From an uncultured bacterium (GTDB lineage: Bacteria; Bacillota_I; Bacilli_A; RF39; UBA660), in the NCBI GenBank assembly GCA_905216155.1, contig CAJMSU010000003.1, forward strand, positions 1 through 64,000: DNA of 64,000 nucleotides, in the 5' to 3' direction. Under the pieces are notes generated by a model. The model did not search any database and was not told the origin of the DNA. It worked only from the letters and a program-made list of their open reading frames with translations. The translations under genes were made by a program, and so were the position numbers. Below, piece by piece: positions 24,888-33,601 of this stretch. Positions within the stretch are counted from its first letter, which is position 1, and each line of letters opens with the position of its first letter.

Positions 24888-25832
24888 ATGAAGCAAGAAA
24901 TAGATAAAAAAGATTTAGTAAGATATGCTGAAATTTTAAATAATTATGAAAATGGAAATTATAAATTATCTGATGAAGAATTTGATTTTGTAAAACAATT
25001 AACTAAAGTTAGAGTAGAGTATCCAAGTATAAATAAAGACATTGATAAAATTAAAGATATGGCTAGAAGCCAAAGAAAAAAATATATAGAAGAATATAAG
25101 AGTCAAAAAGAAAATAAGCTATCTAAAGAAACTACTACCAAACAATTAGCTGAAACTTTTGATGTAGCAGAAAAAAATATAAAAGAAGAAACTTTAAAAG
25201 ATGGTAAAACTTTATATGTTTTATATAGTGAAAAACTAGGTAGAAACATTGTCCTAGAAGATGGTGCCAATAACAAAAATCTCTTAGATGAAATTAATGA
25301 ACTAAAAGAAAAAAATATAGAAAAAGACGATACTATAGATGATAATTATGAAGAACTAATAGATGATAAAATACTAAATCAAAATCTAGAAGTATCATTT
25401 GTACCAATCAATGAATTAAATAACTATATGTCAACTATTAAAGACTTATCACCTAATAAAATTGATGAATTAGATTGTATAGTGAAAAACGCTGCTAGTC
25501 TAAATATAGAATATATAAATTTAGATAATATAGTTGGACTAGATAAGCAAGGCAAGATCTTTGAAGCATATTATGATAGCGATGCTAAAGAATATAAAAT
25601 TTCTGGTACTAAAGATGACTTAATAGAAGAAAGTGTTGAAGACAAAGATAACAATATTGGTGCTATTATCGATGACGAGGATTTAGAATCCATGTTAAAT
25701 GAAAAAAATAGTGAACAAGATGAAATTAATAATGATAAAGAATTAGAAAATTCTAAAGTTTTAGTTAAAGAATATAATGAAACTAAAAATAATAATAAAG
25801 AAGAAACTAAAGAAGAAACTGAAGAAGAATAA
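24888..25832 (+). CDS. Hypothetical acidic protein
   Basis: A 314-residue soluble protein with no signal peptide. It begins with a helical, basic region (1-85), a central mixed region near 90-240 containing TLKDGKTLYVLYSEKLGRNIVLEDG, and ends with about 70 residues dominated by Asp, Glu, Asn and Lys that should be disordered. No recognised family. Ribosome site AAAGGAG precedes the ATG. It shares a bidirectional terminator with the convergent mgtC gene. Confidence 0.65.
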   Translation: MKQEIDKKDLVRYAEILNNYENGNYKLSDEEFDFVKQLTKVRVEYPSINKDIDKIKDMARSQRKKYIEEYKSQKENKLSKETTTKQLAETFDVAEKNIKEETLKDGKTLYVLYSEKLGRNIVLEDGANNKNLLDEINELKEKNIEKDDTIDDNYEELIDDKILNQNLEVSFVPINELNNYMSTIKDLSPNKIDELDCIVKNAASLNIEYINLDNIVGLDKQGKIFEAYYDSDAKEYKISGTKDDLIEESVEDKDNNIGAIIDDEDLESMLNEKNSEQDEINNDKELENSKVLVKEYNETKNNNKEETKEETEEE

Positions 25833-25840
25833 CAAAAAAA

Positions 25841-25864
25841 AGGCATCCACATTGGATGTCTTTA
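25841..25864. terminator. Bidirectional terminator between hypothetical gene and mgtC
   Basis: AGGCATCC (25841-25848) pairs with GGATGTCT (25854-25861, one G-T pair); A run upstream, TTTATT downstream. It serves both convergent genes. Confidence 0.75.
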
Positions 25865-26569
25865 TTCGTCGTCATCTAAATCTTCATTATCACTACTATA
25901 TAATTTTTCATGTTTCCAAGAAACATAAGAAACCCCAATTTCAGCACTTATATTAGTTACTAAATCCTCAATTAAAGTAGGTCTTGTAGTTACAATAATA
26001 GCTTTTAATTTAACCTCATCATTTGTTATTTCGCTTCTTTCTAAACTATCCATACCTAAACTGTTATTCTCTAAATATTTAGAAAATATTGTTCTAATAA
26101 CTACTTCTGAATCTTTTTTACAAGAAATATTAATTGTACATTCTTCTTTTTGATATTTTTTAATACGATCCATAATTGATATAGAAATTAATCTTAAAAA
26201 CACATTCGAAAGTAATACTAAAAATGTTCCAACAGAAGCTTCTATTATCATACCACTAGCCGTTAATACACCAATTGCTGCCACACACCATAAAGTAGCA
26301 GCTGTATTAAGACCTTTTATTTTATTTCCTTCACGTATAATAACACCAGCACCTAAAAAACCAATGCCAGATACCACTTGAGCAGCAATTCTTGTTTTAT
26401 CATTAATATTACTTGCAAAAGATGTATATACAAATAAGAAAGCACCCAAACTAACTAAAACATTGGTTCTTAAACCAACTAGTTTATGTCTATATTGTCT
26501 TTCAATACCAATTAGTATACTTAAAAAAAAACATGCTACAATCCTAATTAAAAATACTTTTATATCCAT
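25862..26569 (-). CDS. MgtC/SapB family membrane protein
   Basis: A 235-residue protein. The N-terminal 140 residues are the MgtC membrane domain, with GIERQYRHKLVGLRTNVLVSLGA and GIGFLGAGVIIREGNKIKGLNTAATLW, both family hallmarks. The C-terminal part is a cytosolic ACT-like domain (about 150-225) and an acidic tail. Homologues are linked to Mg2+ limitation or pathogen survival, with uncertain biochemistry. No Mg-sensing leader is seen upstream in the short gap to zupT. Confidence 0.9.
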   Translation of the reverse strand: MDIKVFLIRIVACFFLSILIGIERQYRHKLVGLRTNVLVSLGAFLFVYTSFASNINDKTRIAAQVVSGIGFLGAGVIIREGNKIKGLNTAATLWCVAAIGVLTASGMIIEASVGTFLVLLSNVFLRLISISIMDRIKKYQKEECTINISCKKDSEVVIRTIFSKYLENNSLGMDSLERSEITNDEVKLKAIIVTTRPTLIEDLVTNISAEIGVSYVSWKHEKLYSSDNEDLDDDE

Positions 26570-26636
26570 ATAATTTATACTCCCTTCTTATAAAATGGTT
26601 CCTTAATTATATCATATTTTATATATTTTTCAACAA

Positions 26637-27386
26637 TTAAATTAAAGTATCACAAATAATCATTACTATAAAACCTATTATAAAGAAAAAATAGGTACAT
26701 TTTCTCATTTTATAAGAAAAAGAATTTGGTAATAATTCATAAATTGAAATATGTAACATAATGCCAGCAGTAATTGCTAATATAATTCCTAATAGTAAAT
26801 TATTTATATATTTTGCTAAGAATAAATATGCTATAACAGCACCTAAAAATTCTGAAAATCCAGATATTAATGTATATAAAATAGCCTTTTTTCTATTTTT
26901 AGTAGAGTAGTATATAGGTACAGCTATAGAAATACCTTCAGGTATATTATGTAAAGCTATTCCAATTGATAAACTAAGTCCTAAAGAAACATTAGCTTTA
27001 GTAGAAATAAATGTTGTAATACCTTCAGGTATATTATGCAAAATAAGTACTATTATAGATATTATTCCTAATTTATATAAGTTGTTATTAGATATTTTTT
27101 CCTCTATTTTCCTATCTATCTTATTCGAAAAACAAATACCAATGACTACAAATATCATTACTATTAATATAGTTGGAAAATATTTTATTTCATTTCTTAT
27201 TAAAAGAGAAGATTCTGGAATAAGAGAAAATATTGATATGCTAATCATAACACCAGCTGAAAAAGCAAGAGATGATGATATTATCTTTGATGTATTAAAT
27301 CTCTTTATATAAATTGGTAAAAGCCCAATTAAAGTAGTAATCCCTGCAAAAAATGTTATTAAAAAACTAAATAATGTTCTATTCAT
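26637..27386 (-). CDS. zupT: ZIP family metal transporter
   Basis: A 249-residue eight-helix ZIP transporter for divalent metals such as zinc. Two HNIPEG motifs (near residues 116 and 146) carry the metal-site His and Glu of helices IV and V. The N-terminus FAGITTLIGLLPIYIKRF fits the ZupT subfamily. It lies upstream of mgtC on the same strand, 67 nt away. Divergent from queH. Confidence 0.9.
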   Translation of the reverse strand: MNRTLFSFLITFFAGITTLIGLLPIYIKRFNTSKIISSSLAFSAGVMISISIFSLIPESSLLIRNEIKYFPTILIVMIFVVIGICFSNKIDRKIEEKISNNNLYKLGIISIIVLILHNIPEGITTFISTKANVSLGLSLSIGIALHNIPEGISIAVPIYYSTKNRKKAILYTLISGFSEFLGAVIAYLFLAKYINNLLLGIILAITAGIMLHISIYELLPNSFSYKMRKCTYFFFIIGFIVMIICDTLI

Positions 27387-27446
27387 AATAAAAAATATGT
27401 AAAAAACATTAAAGTTATGATATATTAATTTAAGAAAAAGGTGATT

Positions 27447-28043
27447 ATGATGAATTATGATAATTTAATGGAGGAAGAATTAAAAAAAATTCCAATGGGT
27501 TCAAATTTATTATTACATGCTTGTTGTGCTCCATGTTCTTCTGCCGTATTAGAAAGACTTGGTAATTATTTTCATATAACAATTTTCTTTTATAATCCCA
27601 ATATTACAGAAGAAGTCGAATACAATAAGAGGTTAGATGAAATAAAAAAGTTTATCAAAAAATTTAAAATAAAATATCCAATTAATATAATAGAAGGAAA
27701 TTATGAACCAAAAAAATTCTTTGACATAGCCAAAGATTTAGAAAATGAAAAAGAAAGAGGAAAAAGGTGCTACAAATGTTATAATTTAAGATTAGAAGAG
27801 ACTGCTAAGATAGCTAGCAATCTAAACTTTGATTATTTTACAACAACACTTTCACTATCTCCACATAAAAATAGTACTTGGATTAATGAAATAGGAGAAA
27901 ATTTAGATAAATTATATCAAGCTAATTATTTATATTCTGATTTTAAAAAGAAAAATGGCTATAAAAGAAGTATAGAATTATCAAAAGAATATAATCTATA
28001 TAGGCAAGATTATTGTGGATGTATTTATTCAAAAAGAAAATAA
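27447..28043 (+). CDS. queH: Epoxyqueuosine reductase QueH
   Basis: A 198-residue iron-sulfur protein performing the last step of queuosine synthesis on tRNA. Motifs are LLHACCAPCSSAVLERL near 25-41 (CC-x2-C), GKRCYKCYNLRLEETA near 110, FTTTLSLSPHKN and YCGC near the end; these Cys bind the cluster. ATG 27447 (or 27450) follows AAAGGTG; the GTG at 27441 lies within that site. Other queuosine genes are not in the window, so the cell may salvage queuine or queuosine precursors. Confidence 0.92.
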   Translation: MMNYDNLMEEELKKIPMGSNLLLHACCAPCSSAVLERLGNYFHITIFFYNPNITEEVEYNKRLDEIKKFIKKFKIKYPINIIEGNYEPKKFFDIAKDLENEKERGKRCYKCYNLRLEETAKIASNLNFDYFTTTLSLSPHKNSTWINEIGENLDKLYQANYLYSDFKKKNGYKRSIELSKEYNLYRQDYCGCIYSKRK

Positions 28044-28071
28044 AGATCAATAACTAATATTGGTCTTTATT
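28042..28071. terminator. Terminator between queH and rarA
   Basis: AAAGATCAATA (28042-28052) pairs over 11 bp with TATTGGTCTTT (28058-28068, one T-G pair), with T residues following on the plus strand. It overlaps both stop codons. Confidence 0.75.
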
Positions 28072-29287
28072 TATAACTGTTTTTTATTTTTTCTAATCTT
28101 TCATATACTTCTTTTAAATTTTTTTCATATCCTATATCTTTAGGTTGATAATATTTAACATTTTTAATTTTATCTGGTAAATACTGTTGTACAACATATG
28201 CACCCTTATAATCATGTGGATATTTATAGTCCTTAGAATCTGTTTTTATATGAGGTGGTAAATTACCTGTATTTCCCTTTTCAATATCCTCTATAGCTTT
28301 ATCAAAAGCAACATGTGCAGTATTAGATTTTGGAGATAGAGCCATTTCTGTTACTATCGTACCTAAAGGTATTCTAGCCTCTGGCAAACCAGTTCTTTCA
28401 GCAGCATTAATAGCAGCATCTAATCTCGGCCCTATAGCTGGATTTGCAAGTCCTATATCTTCATATGCTATAACAGAAAGTCTTCTATATATTGACTCTA
28501 AATCACCTTCTACAGTAAGTCTAGCTAAATAATGAAGTGCAGCATCTACATCGCTACCCCTTATTGACTTTTGTAGCCCAGACAATACATCATAATGACC
28601 ATCTCCATTTTTATCTGAGAAAAAAACTGGTTTATTATTTATATTTTTAATTTTCTCTAAAGTTATTACTTTATCATCAGTAGAGTAGTAAGCAACTTCT
28701 AACAAATTATAAGCATATCTAAGGTCAGTTCCTGAGATATTTGCTATCAACTCAATAGTTTTATTATCTATTTCTATATCTTTCAAATATTCGCTTTTTA
28801 TAGCCTTTTTAAGTCCTTTTATAATATCTTTTGTAGATAATTCATGAAGTTCAAATAATTGACATCTACTTCTAATTGCTGGATTAATAGCATGATATGG
28901 ATTAGACGTAGTCATACCAATTAAAGTAATTAAACCAGATTCAAGTTGAGGTAGAAGTATATCTTGCTTATCCTTATTTAATCTATGAATTTCATCCATA
29001 ATTAAAACTAATCCATCATACATTTTTGCTTCTTCTATCACTATATCCAAATCTTTTTTAGTATTTATTGTAGCATTTAAAAATCTATATCTTATACCTA
29101 AATCATTAACTATAGCATTAGCAATAGATGTTTTACCTATACCAGGTTTACCATATAAAATCATTGAAAATAATTTTTTATTTTTTACTAAATTAGATAA
29201 AATTTTCCCTTTTCCTATCAAATGTTCTTGTCCAATAATATCTTTTAAACTCTTTGGAGCAAGTTTTAACGCTAATGGTTTTTCCAT
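28067..29287 (-). CDS. rarA: Replication-associated recombination protein A (MgsA/RarA)
   Basis: A 406-residue AAA+ ATPase acting at stalled replication forks. Walker A GKPGIGKTS is near residues 45-53, Walker B LVLIMDEIHR near 92-101, and sensor motif TTSNP near 125. The C-terminal MgsA_C region contains DVDAALHYLARL, LSVIAYEDIGLANP and EARIPLGTIVTEMALSPKSN. Full length. Upstream is an amidoligase-like gene on the same strand, 28 nt away. Confidence 0.95.
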   Translation of the reverse strand: MEKPLALKLAPKSLKDIIGQEHLIGKGKILSNLVKNKKLFSMILYGKPGIGKTSIANAIVNDLGIRYRFLNATINTKKDLDIVIEEAKMYDGLVLIMDEIHRLNKDKQDILLPQLESGLITLIGMTTSNPYHAINPAIRSRCQLFELHELSTKDIIKGLKKAIKSEYLKDIEIDNKTIELIANISGTDLRYAYNLLEVAYYSTDDKVITLEKIKNINNKPVFFSDKNGDGHYDVLSGLQKSIRGSDVDAALHYLARLTVEGDLESIYRRLSVIAYEDIGLANPAIGPRLDAAINAAERTGLPEARIPLGTIVTEMALSPKSNTAHVAFDKAIEDIEKGNTGNLPPHIKTDSKDYKYPHDYKGAYVVQQYLPDKIKNVKYYQPKDIGYEKNLKEVYERLEKIKNSYK

Positions 29288-29315
29288 TTATATCACCATC
29301 CTCATTTTATCATAA

Positions 29316-30242
29316 TTATTTAGTTTTTAAAACTTTTTGAAATTGTCTATCAAAATCTATTTTATCATCTTCTGATGTTGAAATTATTTCTATCAATTCA
29401 TAAAATTTATCTTCATCAAATACTATTTTTTTGTTTTTATCCATCTCTTTTTTCTCATCATTTATCCTATAATCCAAATATTTTATATCAAACTTTTTTT
29501 CATTAATCGCATCAATTAATTTTATAGAAAAATTAACATTATTTTGAACAGTTTTTTCACATAATGTACCATTTGGATATCTTATTTCAATTAAATGTTT
29601 TAAATACATTTTATCTAAACTAATACCATCATTCCATAGAAATGCATATGGATATACATATAAAATATCTTCTATATGTTTTTTATCACGGTTGAACATA
29701 TAATATTTATTAAAATCTATTTTATCAACTTTATCAAGCAATTTTTCTTGTATGCTTCTTGCAAATAACTTTTTTGCCTTTCTATCAAAATATTTATCTC
29801 CCATATAAAACATTTCAATTTCTTTTTCATAAACTGCTATTAATTTGCAAAGAACCTCAAGAAATTTTTCTTTATTTTTTAAATTAGCTATGTTTATAGT
29901 TATTTGATTACTACAAAAGTCATCAAGCCTTCCATGACACTCTCTTAAAGCTTCACATATTTTCTTTAAAGTTTTCCAATCAGCAATATTATCAGTCATA
30001 ATCTTACTTGATAATTCTCCTCCAATAAAATCATTTTCATAGTTACGTGATACAGTACTATCAGTTCCTAAAATCCAAGTATCATAATCCTCATTTTTAG
30101 ACTTTCTTCTTATATATTTTAAATCAATATTTTTTCTATTTAATATTTCATAAAGATCATTTAATCGTATATTTGTAAATTCTAATTCTATACCAAATTC
30201 ATACTTATTAAACATATCTATATTTTCTCTTAATTTTTCCAT
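29316..30242 (-). CDS. Amidoligase-like (COOH-NH2 ligase fold) protein
   Basis: A 308-residue soluble protein. The N-terminus YEFGIELEFTNIR matches the FGxExE start of the Firmicutes amidoligase family. It continues with GTDSTVS, GGELSSKI, a helical DWKTLKKICEALRECHG and a strand SNQITIN where true amidoligases have an HxHV His pair. Only the fold-level pattern is supported; that pair is lost, so ligase activity is doubtful. The C-terminal half is Lys-rich and helical. Upstream of rarA on the same strand. It could be a glutamine-synthetase/GCS-fold protein of another subtype. Confidence 0.5.
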   Translation of the reverse strand: MEKLRENIDMFNKYEFGIELEFTNIRLNDLYEILNRKNIDLKYIRRKSKNEDYDTWILGTDSTVSRNYENDFIGGELSSKIMTDNIADWKTLKKICEALRECHGRLDDFCSNQITINIANLKNKEKFLEVLCKLIAVYEKEIEMFYMGDKYFDRKAKKLFARSIQEKLLDKVDKIDFNKYYMFNRDKKHIEDILYVYPYAFLWNDGISLDKMYLKHLIEIRYPNGTLCEKTVQNNVNFSIKLIDAINEKKFDIKYLDYRINDEKKEMDKNKKIVFDEDKFYELIEIISTSEDDKIDFDRQFQKVLKTK

Positions 30243-30329
30243 ATTAAACCTCGACTATTGCTATATATTATATAGCCATCACTTGTTTTTTACAAGCATA
30301 TTTTATATAATATATATGTTGGTGATAGT

Positions 30330-31223
30330 ATGAAAATAGATGATGCAATTCTAGATTTTTTAAATTATTGCGTTTTTGAAAAAGGCCTTTCCATAAAAAC
30401 AAAAGAATCATACAATAATGATTTAAATGAATATAGTAAATATTTAAAATCTAATAATATAGTGTATATAAATGATATTAAAAAAAATAATATATTAGAT
30501 TTTTTAAAAGAAAGAATGAATGATCAAAATAGTACCATTGCTCATAATTTAACAGTTATCAAAAATTTTCATAAATATCTAGTAAAGGAAAGTCTTGTAA
30601 AAAATGATGAGTCTCTATTTATAGATCGTCCAAAATTAAAAAAATCTCTTCCCAAGACTCTTAGTATGGAAGATATTGATAAACTATTAGATATAGATAT
30701 AAAAACAGCATTTGACCAACGTAATAAAGCTATGTTAGAATTAATGTATGGAACTGGTTTAAGAGTTTCTGAACTTATTTCCCTAACTATTAATGATATT
30801 GATTTAGAAAATTGTATTATCAGGGTTATGGGTAAAGGTAGTAAAGAAAGAATAATTCCAATTGGAGAATATTCAATATATTATTTAAAAAAATATTTAT
30901 CTGTTAGAAGTTCAATGCTTAAAAATAATTATAATGAAGTGTGTCTATTTTTAAACAATCATGGAAAGAAGATGACAAGGCAAGGTTTTTTTAAGATATT
31001 AAAAAAATTATTAAAAGAAAAAGGATTAAATGAAGATGTCTCACCACATACTTTGAGGCATTCATTTGCTACTCACTTATTAAATAGAGGAGCAGATTTA
31101 AGAAGTATTCAGGAAATGCTTGGGCATTCAGATATTTCTACTACAAAAATATATACTCATATAAGTGATGATAAAGTAAGTAAAGATTATAAAAAATATC
31201 ATCCTAGAGAGTATAAGAATTAA
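30330..31223 (+). CDS. xerD: Tyrosine recombinase XerD
   Basis: A 297-residue site-specific recombinase resolving chromosome dimers at dif. The N-terminal SAM-like DNA-binding domain covers about 1-95. Catalytic residues are Arg in GTGLRVSEL near 148, Lys in GKGSKE near 172, HTLRHS near 244-249, the later His in LGHSD, and Tyr in TTKIYTHIS near 280. The neighbour order xerD-deoB matches that in Bacillus (ripX-drm). The deoB start follows within about 10 nt. Confidence 0.95.
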   Translation: MKIDDAILDFLNYCVFEKGLSIKTKESYNNDLNEYSKYLKSNNIVYINDIKKNNILDFLKERMNDQNSTIAHNLTVIKNFHKYLVKESLVKNDESLFIDRPKLKKSLPKTLSMEDIDKLLDIDIKTAFDQRNKAMLELMYGTGLRVSELISLTINDIDLENCIIRVMGKGSKERIIPIGEYSIYYLKKYLSVRSSMLKNNYNEVCLFLNNHGKKMTRQGFFKILKKLLKEKGLNEDVSPHTLRHSFATHLLNRGADLRSIQEMLGHSDISTTKIYTHISDDKVSKDYKKYHPREYKN

Positions 31224-31233
31224 GGTGATTATT

Positions 31234-32400
31234 ATGAAATTTAAAAGAGTTTTTTTAATGGTATTAGATTCTCTAGGTGTAGGAGAAGCAGTTGATGCCA
31301 TTAATTATGGTGATGTTGGTGCAAATACACTAGGACACGTAAATGAACAATGTAATTTATTTATTCCAAATCTTAAAAAAATAGGCTTTTTAGACACACT
31401 AAACATGATTGATGATGATAATGTTGATGCATATTATACAATTGCTAAACCAACTAATACTGGTAAGGATACCCTAAATGGTCATTACGAAATGATGGGT
31501 GTTAAAAATAACATTCCATTTAAAACATTTAATCAAGGCTTTACTTTTGATATTTTAAATGGAATTGAGGAAATTACTGGTAGACGAGTTATTGGTAATA
31601 AATGTTCACTAAATGAAGATATTATAAATGAACTTGGTGAAAGACAACAAAATTATGGATCATTAATTGTATATACATCAGCTGACTCTGACCTACAAGT
31701 TGCTGCTCATGAAGATTGCATACCAATCGCAACTTTATATGAATATTGTGAAAGAATACGTGCACTTACTTTAAAAGAAGAGTGGAGAGTAGGTAGGGTA
31801 ATTGCTCGCCCTTTTACAGGTAAACCAGGACATTATAGATTTATTAATAGTGAAAGAAGAGATTATTCAATAAAACCTCCAACCAGAAGTGTTTTAGACA
31901 ATTTAATTGATAATAAATATAATGTAATAGGAATAGGTAAAATAAATGATATTTTTGATGGCCAAGGAATTAACAAAAATATAAAAGCCTCTAATAATAG
32001 TGAAGCAATTAATAAATTTACTGATATTATGGATAAAAAATTTACTGGTTTATGTATGGTTAACTTAGCTGATTTTGATAGCTTATACGGTCATAGAAGA
32101 GATGTTCAGGGTTATGCAAGAGCAATAGAAGAATTAGATGTAGAAATACCTATGATTCTAAATAAACTTGAAGAAGATGATTTACTTATAATAACTGCTG
32201 ATCATGGTAATGATCCTACATTCCCAGGTAATGATCATACAAGAGAAAATGTACCAGTCATTATTTATAGTAGAAATTTTAAAAATCCAAAAAAACTTGA
32301 AGTACTTGAAACATTTGCTGATATAGGTGCAACTATTGCTGATAATTTTTCAGTCGATGTACCATCATTCGGAAAAAGTATTCTTGACGAGTTAGAGTAG
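31234..32400 (+). CDS. deoB: Phosphopentomutase
   Basis: A 388-residue metal enzyme of the alkaline phosphatase superfamily, interconverting ribose-1-P/ribose-5-P and the deoxy forms. Metal residues are in LDSLGVGEAVDAINYGDVGANTLGH, DHGNDPT and DHTREN, and the active-site Thr in TGKDTLNGHYEMMG. ATG 31234 follows AAGGTGAT; the GTG at 31225 overlaps it. Part of the xerD-deoB operon with a terminator after it. No other nucleoside-salvage genes nearby. Confidence 0.95.
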   Translation: MKFKRVFLMVLDSLGVGEAVDAINYGDVGANTLGHVNEQCNLFIPNLKKIGFLDTLNMIDDDNVDAYYTIAKPTNTGKDTLNGHYEMMGVKNNIPFKTFNQGFTFDILNGIEEITGRRVIGNKCSLNEDIINELGERQQNYGSLIVYTSADSDLQVAAHEDCIPIATLYEYCERIRALTLKEEWRVGRVIARPFTGKPGHYRFINSERRDYSIKPPTRSVLDNLIDNKYNVIGIGKINDIFDGQGINKNIKASNNSEAINKFTDIMDKKFTGLCMVNLADFDSLYGHRRDVQGYARAIEELDVEIPMILNKLEEDDLLIITADHGNDPTFPGNDHTRENVPVIIYSRNFKNPKKLEVLETFADIGATIADNFSVDVPSFGKSILDELE

Positions 32401-32419
32401 GGGATTAATAAAAAAATAA

Positions 32420-32448
32420 AAAGGCTTAAATAAAATTAAGTCTTTTTT
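32420..32448 (+). terminator. xerD-deoB terminator
   Basis: AAAGGCTTAA (32420-32429) pairs with TTAAGTCTTT (32436-32445, one G-T pair), then T residues to 32448. Confidence 0.8.
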
Positions 32449-32450
32449 AA

Positions 32451-32735
32451 TTACTCATCTTCATTAGCAAGAGTATCATCCTCTTCTTGAGTTACTTCAT
32501 ATTCAGTATCAGTAATTTCTTCATCTATATCATCATCTGGCATTTTCTTATCAGTATCTGTATTCTCCTCAAAACTTTCACATTTTGTTTCACTAGTTGA
32601 TGTACAATTATCATTATCACATGAACACCCTATTTTAACCTCATCTAATTCACATTCATTAGCTTCACAATCGTTGTATTTGCAACTTTCTACATCACAT
32701 TTTATACTATTATTTATTTTTTTGTTTTTTGTCAT
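32451..32735 (-). CDS. Cys-rich DUF1540-type protein with acidic tail
   Basis: A 94-residue protein. Residues 8-48 show the DUF1540 pattern IKCDVESCKYND ... CELDEVKIGC, giving seven to eight Cys that probably bind metal. About 40 residues of Asp, Glu and Thr follow (DDDIDEEITDTE...), an unusual extension for the family. Firmicutes DUF1540 genes have unknown function and are often seen in spore formers. Ribosome site AGGAGGAA precedes the start. Convergent with deoB. Confidence 0.8.
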   Translation of the reverse strand: MTKNKKINNSIKCDVESCKYNDCEANECELDEVKIGCSCDNDNCTSTSETKCESFEENTDTDKKMPDDDIDEEITDTEYEVTQEEDDTLANEDE

Positions 32736-33375
32736 ATATTTATTCCTCCTATACCACTATTATGGAATAAAAAATAATATTTTATACATTTTTTAAGTTA
32801 ATTTAAATGAATTTAAGTATATAATCATACATCTAACATAATTTAAATTGCTTAGAATTAACTCTAATTTTTTATTATAAGTCCCCTATCATTAAAAATA
32901 TTTTATGAAGAGAGTAGTGATATATTATTTTTCACTTTTTATTTATATATAACTATATAACATAATAATAGATAGATTTAAATAAATACATATAAGTGTA
33001 TATAAGTGTATATTAAAGATATCTATTAATATAAGTATTTATGTTTAATTAAAATTTAATTTAATTAAATTAATAATTTAGTTAATTTATAAATTTTAAA
33101 TTTATTTACCAATTAATAATAAATAATATATCAACAACTTATCTATCTAATATAAATATAGAGTAGTAGTAGTAATAATATTAGTATTAGTATTATTAAT
33201 TTAAATTTATTTATGTATATTTTATTTATATTTAAAAGTAATTTAATTATAGAAGTTAACATAATATCAATTATAGGAAGTTAAGAGAGTAGTTGTTTTT
33301 TACTTATTTATAGGTAATCTATTATACTAATCTTTTAAATATATTAATACAATATATTGAAAGGAGTTTTGATAT
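32736..33375. other. AT-rich non-coding region
   Basis: About 640 bp with no supportable gene of 40 residues or more. It is almost only A and T, with short homopurine or TAG/TAT repeats around 33170-33200. There is a perfect 10 bp tandem repeat at 32991-33010. The motif AGAGAGTAGT appears at about 32909-32918 and 33285-33294, with an AGAGTAGT variant near 33170. It could hold sporulation-type promoters for the YjcZ-like gene at 33376, but no consensus is convincing. Confidence 0.5.
32991..33010. repeat. 10 bp tandem duplication
   Basis: TATAAGTGTA occurs twice in a row at 32991-33000 and 33001-33010 within the AT-rich spacer. Function unknown. Confidence 0.8.
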
Positions 33376-33549
33376 ATGTATTATTATGGTGGTACTCCTA
33401 TGTATTATTATACTGGTGGTGGCTGTAATCAAGGGACAAATAATAATAATGATGGATTTGGTTGGAGTTGGGGATTTATAATTGTATTATTTATAATATT
33501 CTTCTTATTTTTTGGAACAGGTTCTTATAATAATAGGAATTATAATTAA
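33376..33549 (+). CDS. Small Gly/Tyr/Asn-rich membrane protein (YjcZ-like)
   Basis: A 57-residue protein with a Tyr/Gly-rich head (MYYYGGTPMYYYTGGGC), an Asn run, one strongly hydrophobic helix (GFIIVLFIIFFLFFG) and a short Asn/Tyr tail. This resembles the tiny YjcZ-family sporulation proteins (Gly/Tyr-rich, one helix). The start has AAGGAG at 33361-33366. A bidirectional terminator follows. It is preceded by 640 bp of AT-rich non-coding DNA. The family assignment is by composition and architecture only. Confidence 0.7.
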   Translation: MYYYGGTPMYYYTGGGCNQGTNNNNDGFGWSWGFIIVLFIIFFLFFGTGSYNNRNYN

Positions 33550-33561
33550 TAATCATTTAAA

Positions 33562-33589
33562 AAGGATACACTAAAAATAGTGTATCTTT
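33562..33589. terminator. Bidirectional terminator
   Basis: GATACACTA (33565-33573), AAAA loop, TAGTGTATC (33578-33586): a perfect 9 bp stem with A residues before and TTTA after. Confidence 0.75.
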
Positions 33590-33601
33590 ACTCTTCTCTA
33601 C

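Noticed and set aside
25571..25852. Ser/Leu-rich frame antisense to the acidic hypothetical gene
   Set aside because: Composition mirrors the Asp/Glu/Lys-rich sense strand; no ribosome site.
27082..27312. 76-residue frame antisense to zupT
   Set aside because: Opposite a clear ZIP transporter; no ribosome site or promoter.
30330..31223. The tyrosine recombinase as a mobile-element integrase
   Set aside because: Length, motifs and the xerD-deoB order identify the housekeeping XerD.
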